A stretch of DNA of 11,987 nt, from the NCBI GenBank assembly GCA_022561355.1, contig JADFRJ010000055.1, positions 1 to 11,987 on the forward strand, given 5' to 3'. The notes under the pieces were generated by a model. That model saw only the letters and a list, made by a program, of their open reading frames with translations, did no database searches and was not told the DNA's origin. Shown in pieces: positions 1-5,238 of this stretch; the first letter of the stretch is position 1, and every line of letters begins with the position of its first letter. The DNA comes from Chloroflexota bacterium. GTDB lineage: Bacteria > Chloroflexota > Dehalococcoidia > DSTF01 > RBG-16-68-14. The position numbers and the translations under genes are program-made.

Positions 1-539
1 GTGACGTTCGCGCCGCCCAGCTCCAGGGCCAGCGACTGCGTGAAGCCGATCACGCCGAACTTGGACGTGCAGTAGTGCGCCAGGCCCGGCGCGCCCTTCT
101 TGCCCGCCATCGATGAGAGGTTCACGATGCGGCCGGCGTCGCGCTGGACGAGCTGCGGGATGCAGGCTTTGCTGGCGAGGAACATGCCGGTCAGGTTCAC
201 GCCGATCACGCGGTCCCACTCCTCTTCGCTCATGGTGACGACCGGAGCGACGCCGACGACGCCCGCGTTGTTCACCAATATGTCGATACTGCCGAACTTG
301 TCGACCGCCGCCTGCGCCATCGCCTGGCAGTCGGCGAATACGCGGACGTCCGTCTGCACGGAGATCGCCTGCGCGCCTTCCGCCTCGACCAGCTTGCAGG
401 TCTCCTTCACGTCGTCCGCGACGGCCGGCAGGTCGGCGACGACGATGTTCGCGCCCGCCTTGGCGAGTTCCAGCGCGATGCCGCGCCCGATACCGCGCGC
501 GCCACCGGTGACGATTGCTGTCTTGTCCTTCAGGTCCAT
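1..539 (-). CDS. SDR-family NAD(P)-dependent oxidoreductase (3' end beyond window)
   Basis: This is a classical short-chain dehydrogenase/reductase, probably cytosolic, oxidising or reducing a hydroxyl/keto group on an unidentified substrate. 179 residues are visible and the C-terminus lies beyond the left edge. The Rossmann glycine motif TGGARGIG is at residues 11-18. An aspartate at 36, at the end of the second strand (VVADL), favours NAD(H) over NADP(H). NNAG is at 90-93, the catalytic Asn in GVNLTG at 115, Ser at 143, and the YxxxK pair at Y156 and K160, so the full catalytic tetrad is present. The ATG is preceded by a strong Shine-Dalgarno (AGGAGGGG) about 5 nt away. FabG-like reductases, 3-hydroxyacyl-CoA dehydrogenases and sugar dehydrogenases all look like this over the visible part, so the substrate stays open. 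The nearby CoA-transferase makes acyl-CoA metabolism plausible, but that is inference. Confidence 0.93.
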   Translation of the reverse strand, partial: MDLKDKTAIVTGGARGIGRGIALELAKAGANIVVADLPAVADDVKETCKLVEAEGAQAISVQTDVRVFADCQAMAQAAVDKFGSIDILVNNAGVVGVAPVVTMSEEEWDRVIGVNLTGMFLASKACIPQLVQRDAGRIVNLSSMAGKKGAPGLAHYCTSKFGVIGFTQSLALELGGANV

Positions 540-589
540 GTTCCCCTCCTCTTTTGTCCTGTCAGGCTTCAGCCGGACCGTGGGAGATT

Positions 590-642
590 GTAGGCGCGGG
601 TCTTGAGACCCGCGCTGTCGGGGTCTGAAGACCCCGACCTAC
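590..642. repeat. Tandem pair of perfect palindromes inside a GTAGG...CCTAC frame
   Basis: Two perfect inverted repeats lie back to back in the gap between the lipoprotein stop and the SDR start. The first is 594-615 (10-nt arms around TG) and the second 617-638 (10-nt arms around GA). Both share the inner core GGGTCT/AGACCC. The pair is framed by GTAGG (590-594) and CCTAC (638-642), so the whole block is a nested inverted structure. There is no T-run on either side, so it is not a classical intrinsic terminator, though it could stop or stabilise the lipoprotein transcript. It looks like a dispersed intergenic palindromic element. Copy number cannot be judged from one window. Confidence 0.75.
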
Positions 643-704
643 GTTTCCCGTGATCCGGCCCGTGAGCCCCGCGGCGTCCTCATCTCAAGAGGTCTCGCGC
701 GATC

Positions 705-1118
705 CTAAAAACAGTCGGGCAGGCTGGTGAAGCGCCAGACGTCTCCTTGCTGCTCCAGCTCCCACATCCGCTCCACCTCTTCCGCGCCGCCGTCACGCTG
801 GATCAGCAGGCCGACGGCAACGGTAACGACACTACCTTCCTCCTGCGGAAAGGTAAACGATCGGAGCTGCACATCGCTCCCCCGCGCGAACAGCGCCTCC
901 AGCTCGGCGTCCGAGACGCTGCCCGAGACGAGGCTGGCCAGCAGTTCGCCGTCCTTCCGCCGGCAGGCCGTGACGGCGGTCTCGACGATCGTCTTCGGCT
1001 CGCCTAAGACGGGCGTCGACGTTGGCGTCGGGGCGGGAGTGCTGGTGGCGCTCGGCGTCACGATGCTCGGCGCCCCGCCGCCGCCGCAGGCGGTCAGCGC
1101 GAGGACGGCCGCGAGCAT
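705..1118 (-). CDS. Small putative lipoprotein with Pro/Thr linker
   Basis: The predicted protein is about 137 aa. Its N-terminus is a short hydrophobic stretch ending in a lipobox (LTAC, lipid-accepting Cys near residue 11). A Gly run and a Pro/Ser/Thr-rich spacer follow, then a compact C-terminal domain of about 95 residues with alternating helix and strand character. This organisation fits a secreted, membrane-tethered lipoprotein. The C-terminal domain might be NTF2-like in shape, but I do not recognise the family. The start is uncertain. The ATG at 1118 has no ribosome-binding site and gives a signal peptide without basic residues. A GTG at 1205, overlapping the end of the CoA-transferase gene, would add an Arg-rich n-region and may be the true start. 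Longer readings into the CoA-transferase gene are not credible. It lies just downstream of that gene on the same strand and may be cotranscribed. Confidence 0.7.
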   Translation of the reverse strand: MLAAVLALTACGGGGAPSIVTPSATSTPAPTPTSTPVLGEPKTIVETAVTACRRKDGELLASLVSGSVSDAELEALFARGSDVQLRSFTFPQEEGSVVTVAVGLLIQRDGGAEEVERMWELEQQGDVWRFTSLPDCF

Positions 1119-1159
1119 GACCAGGGCGGCCGTTCGCGCGGCCGCGTGCCGCCGCGCCC

Positions 1160-2347
1160 CTAGCCCAGCGCGCCCTGCGATCGGAGCTCCTCGATCCGGT
1201 CCCACGAGTAGCCCAACTCCTGCAGCACCTCTTCGGTGTGCTCTCCCAGCTCCGGCGCGGCGGGCGCTATCTTGGCGGGCGTCTCGCTGAAGCGCCAGGG
1301 CGCGCCGACGACGGGGAGCCGGCCCTGCGTCGGGTGGTCGACGTCGACGATGTAGTCGTTCGCGCGGACCTGGGGGTCGTCGATCAGGTCTTCGTATGTC
1401 GCGACCGGCGCGCAGATGCAGTCTGCTTCCTTGAGCAGCTCCATCCACTCGTCGCTGGTCTTCTTGAGGAACGCCTCGTCGAGGATCTCGTACAGCTCCG
1501 CCATGTTCCCCATGCGGACGCCGTATCCGGCGAAGCGCTCGTCGTGCTCGATCTCCGGCAGCTCCAGCGCCGCGCAGAACTTGGGCCAGCGGTTCTCCGG
1601 CAGCCCGCCGACGACGACGTAGGAATCGGAGGTTTGGAAGACGCGCCAGATCGTCGGCAGGTACGCGTGGCCACGGCCGGCCCTGCCCAAGTCACGATGC
1701 GTGATGTAGTGCTGAATCTCCCAGGCCTGCATGGCGATCTGGCCGCCCAGCAGCGACGTGTCGATGCGCTGGCCCTTGCCGGTGCGCTCGCGGGAGTAGA
1801 GCGCGCTGATCACGGCGGTCGCCAGGTTGAGCGCGCCCACGTAGTCCGCGATGGCGGCGCCCGCCGGCAGCGGATAGCCGCCGGCCTCGCCGGTGACGCC
1901 GACGATGCCGCCCTGAGCCTGCGCGGCGAGGTCGAACGCCGGGTGTTTGGCGCGCGGCCCCTCAGGGCCCCAGCCGGAAGCGTGGCCGTAGATGATCTGC
2001 TCGTTGCGGTCGCGCATCTCATCGTAGCCGAGGCCCAGGCGCTCCATGACGCCGGGACGGAAGTTGTGGATGGCGACATCCGTCTTGGCGGCAAGGTCGA
2101 GGCAGATGCTGACGGCCTCTTTGTTCTTGAGGTTGAGCGACATGCTGCGCTTGCCGCGGTTGTGGGCGAGGAAGTAGGGGCTGAAGCGCTCCTCGCCTAC
2201 GGAGCCGATCACGCGCCCGAGGTCGCCGAACTGCGGCGGTTCGACCTTGATCACCTGGGCGCCCATGTCGGCGAACACCAGCGACGCCTGCGGGCCTTGC
2301 TGAAAGACGGTGAATTCGAGGACGCGTACGCCTTCCAGGGGTCCCAT
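1160..2347 (-). CDS. CaiB/BaiF class III CoA-transferase family protein
   Basis: This 395-aa protein has the usual length and layout of class III CoA-transferases, which move CoA between carboxylic acids through enzyme-bound anhydride/thioester intermediates. The family also includes alpha-methylacyl-CoA racemases. The N-terminal block GVRVLEF...FADMGAQVIKVEPP, the NRGKRSM segment near 63-69, and HNFRPGVMERLGLGYD near 94-109 are family hallmarks. The catalytic aspartate is expected at D139 in HPAFDLAAQAQGG. The ATG has a good Shine-Dalgarno (AAAGGAG) 5 nt upstream. Substrates cannot be read from sequence; formyl-CoA, carnitine, succinyl-CoA:aromatic-acid and racemase members share these motifs. 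The lipoprotein gene follows immediately on the same strand, and the SDR gene lies further downstream. Confidence 0.95.
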   Translation of the reverse strand: MGPLEGVRVLEFTVFQQGPQASLVFADMGAQVIKVEPPQFGDLGRVIGSVGEERFSPYFLAHNRGKRSMSLNLKNKEAVSICLDLAAKTDVAIHNFRPGVMERLGLGYDEMRDRNEQIIYGHASGWGPEGPRAKHPAFDLAAQAQGGIVGVTGEAGGYPLPAGAAIADYVGALNLATAVISALYSRERTGKGQRIDTSLLGGQIAMQAWEIQHYITHRDLGRAGRGHAYLPTIWRVFQTSDSYVVVGGLPENRWPKFCAALELPEIEHDERFAGYGVRMGNMAELYEILDEAFLKKTSDEWMELLKEADCICAPVATYEDLIDDPQVRANDYIVDVDHPTQGRLPVVGAPWRFSETPAKIAPAAPELGEHTEEVLQELGYSWDRIEELRSQGALG

Positions 2348-2409
2348 GCCGGCTCCTTTCGCTGTGGTGCGCCCCTCAGCCTACAGAGCATCGTGCAGGA
2401 CTACAAGGT

Positions 2410-2426
2410 GGCGACCTTCGGTCGCC
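2410..2426. repeat. Mini-hairpin, 7-bp stem with TTC/GAA triloop
   Basis: Perfect 7-bp arms (GGCGACC/GGTCGCC) surround TTC. Read on the minus strand the loop is GAA and the inner core is GACC-GAA-GGTC, identical to the core of the hairpin at 4353-4369. Confidence 0.75.
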
Positions 2427-2429
2427 GTC

Positions 2430-2446
2430 GACTCGCTTCGCGAGTC
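2430..2446. repeat. Mini-hairpin containing GCGAAGC core (minus strand)
   Basis: Perfect 7-bp arms (GACTCGC/GCGAGTC) surround TTC. The minus strand reads GCGAAGC at the centre, the heptamer known from biophysical work as an unusually stable DNA mini-hairpin. It starts only 3 nt after the previous hairpin. Confidence 0.75.
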
Positions 2447-2469
2447 TGGGCTGGTAAGCCGGCCAGCAT

Positions 2470-2494
2470 AGAGGGCGGCTTAGAGCCGCCCTCT
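2470..2494. repeat. Perfect 11-bp inverted repeat
   Basis: The arms AGAGGGCGGCT and AGCCGCCCTCT enclose a TAG loop. It is the strongest hairpin in the spacer. It lies just past the stop of the RCC1-dockerin gene and could end or protect that transcript, but it lacks a downstream U-tract. Confidence 0.75.
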
Positions 2495-2555
2495 TGGGCG
2501 CGCTCTGAGCCGGTGCGGTTGCGAACCGCCACCGTCATCGCACCTCCCGCCATGA

Positions 2556-4115
2556 CTACGCGCTCGCTAGTAGACCAGCGGAGTGCTGGAGGATCAGCAA
2601 GGCGTCCAACGCGTTGATAACGCCGTCTTCATTTACATCTGCTCTCTCCAGGCAGGGAAGCGCAGACAGTAAGCTGGCGTGAAACTGAAGAAGTGACGCG
2701 GCATCTGTGGCGTCCACGGCGCCGTCGCAGTTCACGTCGCCGGTGGCAGCGGCGTCCTTAGCCTCTAACCCCAACACGTCCTCCGGGATGCGGCACTGAC
2801 GGAGTTCATAAAGGCTAGGTGGGCCGCAGTTAGACCCCCAGCACTTCACGGTGCCAGCTTCCGTCAGAGCGCACGTGGAGGAAAGCCCGGTATCGACGCT
2901 GATGACGCCTGAGAGAGACTCCATACACTCCTCTGCAACGTCGTCGTATACCTGGCAGACGCCGACCGGACTGCTATGGACCTTGCTGAGAGAACCGTCT
3001 CCCAGTGCGCCGTGGAAACCTGTACCCCAACACCTTACGCCTCCGGCGCGCGTGACAGCGCAGGTGTGCAGACTGAAGCTGCCTGCGGTGACGGCTGCGA
3101 TGTTTGAAAGTGGCGCGGCACACGTGCTGTCCTCACAAACAGCCACCGGCCCGCAGAGCGTTCCGCAGCGCTCACCATCCCCCAGAAACCCTCTGCCATC
3201 GTTCACGCCCCAGCATGTCACACCGCCTGAAGTGGTGAGGGCGCAGGTGTGAGCGATGCTGGGAGCAACAGTCGCAATCCCGGAAAGGGGCTCTGAGCAG
3301 GTTTCTTCGGCCGGGTCGAAGGTCTGACACACGTCCAACGGCCGCTTGCTGCAGGAGTTGTCGTCCCCGATGAAAGGGGAAACGCAGGTCTCGTCAGTCC
3401 GTGCGCCCAGGATGCCGCTCACGTTGCTCCCCCAGCATTTGACGCCGCCGTCAGTAGTGACCGCGCAGCTGAAATTGTGGCCGAGGCCAACCGTGGCGAC
3501 GCCACTAGCCAGGCCGATAACGTCCACGGGCGTGCGGCGGCTCGTCGTGGAGCCGTCCCCGAGTTGGCCGACCGCGTTCCAGCCCCAGCACTGCACCCCA
3601 CCATCCAGCAATGCGGCGCAAGTGTGGCGAGACCCTGCTGAAATAGCGGCTACACCACTCTGCAGACCAACCACCTCCTGAGGTGTAGTGCTGCAGAGAA
3701 ACGGGCTTCCTCCCGGGACGTTGCAGAATTCGGCGTCAACAGCCCCCAACTGCCCCTCAGCGCTTAGCCCCCAACACTTGACACCTCCCGCATTCGTGAG
3801 AGCGCATGTATGGCCAACCCCGGCCGTGACGTCCGCGATGTCCGATAGAGGCTGCGTGCACTGCTGGGCAACGTCGTCGTATTCCTGACACACGTCCACA
3901 GGGGTCGTCCGGCCTTCGTTGGTCCCGTCTCCCAGCGCCGCAAATGTGTTGCCGCCCCAGCACTTCACACCGCCCGCCGCGGTCACGGCACAGGAGTGGG
4001 AGTGTCCCGTTGCAATGGCTACCATGCCGTCGGCGAAGGCCGGGCGCGGACTCGGCAAGATCAGGAACGCCGCAGCCGCCAGGGCTACAAGTAGGGCCAG
4101 TATGTGTCTTCGCAA
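2556..4115 (-). CDS. Secreted RCC1-repeat beta-propeller protein with C-terminal dockerin
   Basis: The 519-aa product from the TTG start begins MRRH, then a hydrophobic stretch and an AFA-D signal-peptidase site near residue 28. Seven RCC1-type repeats follow, each with the pattern H/S-x-C-A-x-T...GGVxCWG and usually LGDG. That number fits one seven-bladed propeller, and the two cysteines per blade fit an extracytoplasmic, disulfide-bonded protein. Short Cys-containing inserts (PVDVCQ... type) separate some blades. The last ~60 residues hold two Ca-binding loops, DVNCDGAVDATD and DVNEDGVINALD, typical of a type I dockerin. The TTG is chosen because AAGAAGG lies 7 nt upstream, and because the ATG at 4151 overlaps the -10 box of a strong promoter and so cannot be translated from it. 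GTG 4121 is possible but sits only 1 nt from that Shine-Dalgarno. Function is unknown; surface binding or complex assembly is inference. Confidence 0.88.
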   Translation of the reverse strand: MRRHILALLVALAAAAFLILPSPRPAFADGMVAIATGHSHSCAVTAAGGVKCWGGNTFAALGDGTNEGRTTPVDVCQEYDDVAQQCTQPLSDIADVTAGVGHTCALTNAGGVKCWGLSAEGQLGAVDAEFCNVPGGSPFLCSTTPQEVVGLQSGVAAISAGSRHTCAALLDGGVQCWGWNAVGQLGDGSTTSRRTPVDVIGLASGVATVGLGHNFSCAVTTDGGVKCWGSNVSGILGARTDETCVSPFIGDDNSCSKRPLDVCQTFDPAEETCSEPLSGIATVAPSIAHTCALTTSGGVTCWGVNDGRGFLGDGERCGTLCGPVAVCEDSTCAAPLSNIAAVTAGSFSLHTCAVTRAGGVRCWGTGFHGALGDGSLSKVHSSPVGVCQVYDDVAEECMESLSGVISVDTGLSSTCALTEAGTVKCWGSNCGPPSLYELRQCRIPEDVLGLEAKDAAATGDVNCDGAVDATDAASLLQFHASLLSALPCLERADVNEDGVINALDALLILQHSAGLLASA

Positions 4116-4149
4116 CGCCACACCTTCTTCCCAACCAGAATGCACGCTC

Positions 4150-4177
4150 ATTGTACGGCCTGACCTTCGCCTGTCAA
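4150..4177 (-). promoter_or_regulatory. Sigma-70-type promoter of the RCC1-dockerin gene
   Basis: On the minus strand TTGACA (4177-4172) is followed by a 16-nt spacer and TACAAT (4155-4150). The predicted transcript starts near 4143 and gives a leader of under 30 nt to the TTG start at 4115, with the Shine-Dalgarno inside it. The -10 box overlaps the ATG at 4151, which excludes that ATG as the start for this transcript. Confidence 0.75.
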
Positions 4178-4352
4178 GGGCCAATGGGGCCCGCCATAGG
4201 CACGCCCTCCGGGGGCGGAGGACCGCCACCGGCATCGCACCCACGTCAGCAGCCTCTACGCGCTAGCGCCGCTCCATGCTACGGTTGCCAGACGGCTTTC
4301 ATGGTCGTATGGGCACCTTACCAATGGTTGCACTGCCACCCGCAGTTGTGAA

Positions 4353-4369
4353 GCTGACCGAAGGTCAGC
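4353..4369. repeat. Mini-hairpin, 7-bp stem with GAA triloop
   Basis: Arms GCTGACC/GGTCAGC surround GAA. The core GACCGAAGGTC is shared, in the opposite orientation, with the element at 2410-2426. A related but imperfect copy follows at 4371-4385 (GTGAC...GTCAC). Confidence 0.75.
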
Positions 4370-4526
4370 CGTGACCGAACGTCACACGGGTTCAATCAAC
4401 GATTAGCGCCCGAAACGCGATCGGCGCGAATCTGGACCATGCGTTGTTCGACGAGAACAAACAGTCAATCAGACCGCCCAGCCAGAGAAGCGTAGCTCAG
4501 CCGTGAGCGCAGCTCAGCCAGCCAGC

Positions 4527-4541
4527 AGAAGCGAAGCTTCT
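4527..4541. repeat. Mini-hairpin containing GCGAAGC core (plus strand)
   Basis: Arms AGAAGC/GCTTCT surround GAA, so the centre reads GCGAAGC on the plus strand. This is the same core as the element at 2430-2446, in the opposite orientation. Confidence 0.7.
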
Positions 4542-4545
4542 CCAA

Positions 4546-4562
4546 GGTGACGGAACGTCACC
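4546..4562. repeat. Mini-hairpin, 7-bp stem with GAA triloop
   Basis: Arms GGTGACG/CGTCACC surround GAA. It ends 3 nt before the proposed -35 of the 4636 gene and may insulate that promoter or end upstream transcription. There is no T-run. Confidence 0.7.
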
Positions 4563-4565
4563 CGG

Positions 4566-4595
4566 TTGGCCCCAGCGCCTTCGCCGTCCTATCAT
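4566..4595 (+). promoter_or_regulatory. Possible promoter of the pseudopilin-like/glycosyltransferase pair
   Basis: TTGGCC (4566-4571, 4 of 6 matches to TTGACA), an 18-nt spacer and TATCAT (4590-4595, 5 of 6 matches to TATAAT). The position, about 40 nt before the GTG start at 4636, is suitable. Moderate support only. Confidence 0.4.
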
Positions 4596-4635
4596 GAGCC
4601 AATGCGCTCGTGCGGAGTGAATACGAGGCGAACCA

Positions 4636-5223
4636 GTGGACGGTGACTCTGTACGCCTCGATCCGAAGGCCGTCGCCGCTATCGGGGCGCTGGCGCTCAT
4701 CATCCTGGTCATCATCTTCATCGAGCTGTGCGGCCGGGACGACATCGAGCCGCTCGCGCAGGGGCAGACGCAGCAGCCGGGCCTGGCGACTTCGACGCTC
4801 GGCCCCACGTTCACCCCCGGCCCTTCGCCAACCGTGGGGCCGGTCGTGCCAACGCAATCGCCGACGCCGATGCCGGGCGGGCGGGACCGCGATGCCGCGC
4901 GCGTCTCGGACTTGCAGTCGCTACAGGCAACGCTCGACATCTACGCGGACGACAACGGTGAGTTCCCGAACAATGAGAACACGGTGCAGACGCTCTGCGT
5001 CTTCGAGGAGTTCGACGTGGGCTGCGAACTGCTGGACGTGCTGGACGAGCTACCGAAAGATCCGCTGGGCGACGCTTCGACGAACGGCTACTGGTACGCG
5101 TCGGACGGACGCACGTACGAACTCTACGCACAGCGCGAAAGCAGCGCCTTCCCGGTCTGTATCTTGCCGCGCCCCGATTTCCTCCAGGACTTCGGCTCCC
5201 TCCTCTGTGTCCTCGGGCCCTAG
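4636..5223 (+). CDS. Membrane-anchored protein with pseudopilin-G-like C-terminal domain
   Basis: This is a 195-aa protein. One transmembrane helix lies at about residues 12-31, a Pro/Thr-rich linker at about 44-80, and an exported domain from about 83. The domain starts RDRDAARVSDLQSLQATLDIYADDNGEFP and continues to LPKDPLGDASTNGYWYASDGRTYELYAQRE. That is the pattern of the C-terminal region of type II secretion/type IV pseudopilins (GspG-like: R..DL..I..AL..Y..DNG.YP...DP). No prepilin peptidase site (G before F/MTLIE) is visible at the N-terminus, so it is probably an anchored solitary domain, not an assembling pilin. Four cysteines (121, 130, 175, 191) match those in the C-terminus of the next gene product. 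The GTG start has GAGG 7 nt upstream. The next gene begins 15 nt after the stop, which suggests an operon. The role is unknown; glycan or surface assembly together with the glycosyltransferase is inference. Confidence 0.8.
   Translation: MDGDSVRLDPKAVAAIGALALIILVIIFIELCGRDDIEPLAQGQTQQPGLATSTLGPTFTPGPSPTVGPVVPTQSPTPMPGGRDRDAARVSDLQSLQATLDIYADDNGEFPNNENTVQTLCVFEEFDVGCELLDVLDELPKDPLGDASTNGYWYASDGRTYELYAQRESSAFPVCILPRPDFLQDFGSLLCVLGP
4991..5155 (+). repeat. Diverged direct repeat, copy 1 (domain-encoding)
   Basis: This stretch of the 4636 gene is visibly similar at DNA level to 7004-7168 in the downstream glycosyltransferase gene, offset about 2013 bp. CGCTCTGCGTCTTC and GGGCTGCGAACTGCTGGA are identical in both. 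It records the duplication of the pseudopilin-like domain. Confidence 0.7.
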
Positions 5224-5238
5224 GCCCGCTCAGCCAAC

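Larger units (their letters stand above)
2348..2555. other. Gene-free spacer made largely of hairpins
   Basis: This is the gap between the RCC1-dockerin stop and the CoA-transferase start. It holds a run of inverted repeats: 2410-2426 (7-bp arms, TTC loop), 2430-2446 (7-bp arms, TTC loop), 2470-2494 (11-bp arms, TAG loop) and an imperfect one at 2512-2533 (GCG loop, one bulged C). A weaker GCTGG/CCAGC pair spans 2450-2467. None is followed by a T-run, so none is a textbook terminator. I see no convincing promoter for the CoA-transferase here beyond weak -35/-10 resemblances. Confidence 0.7.
4178..4565. other. Divergent gene-free region with hairpins
   Basis: The region lies between the RCC1-dockerin promoter and the promoter-like signal for the 4636 gene. 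Short ORFs here have no ribosome-binding site or domain and are treated as chance. It holds hairpins at 4353-4369, 4495-4508, 4527-4541 and 4546-4562, an imperfect one at 4371-4385, and a dyad TTGTTC-N5-GAACAA at 4444-4460. No RNA gene was recognised. Confidence 0.6.

Noticed and set aside
587..592. TACAAT on the minus strand as an SDR promoter
   Set aside because: It is part of the palindromic repeat boundary and no -35 element lies at suitable spacing.
100..606. A plus-strand frame over the SDR gene
   Set aside because: The minus strand carries all the SDR motifs; this frame has none.
2400..2535. A CRISPR array suggested by repeated hairpins
   Set aside because: The repeats are not direct repeats of constant length, there are no spacers of regular size, and stem sequences differ from one to the next.
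1238..2617. A 459-codon plus-strand frame over the CoA-transferase gene
   Set aside because: It is antisense to a well-conserved protein, is Ala/Arg/Val-rich, and has no ribosome-binding site or recognisable motif.
4488..4545. A possible tRNA or structured RNA around the GCTCAGC repeats
   Set aside because: No acceptor stem, anticodon arm or T-loop (GTTCRANNC) can be arranged. Only short local hairpins are present.
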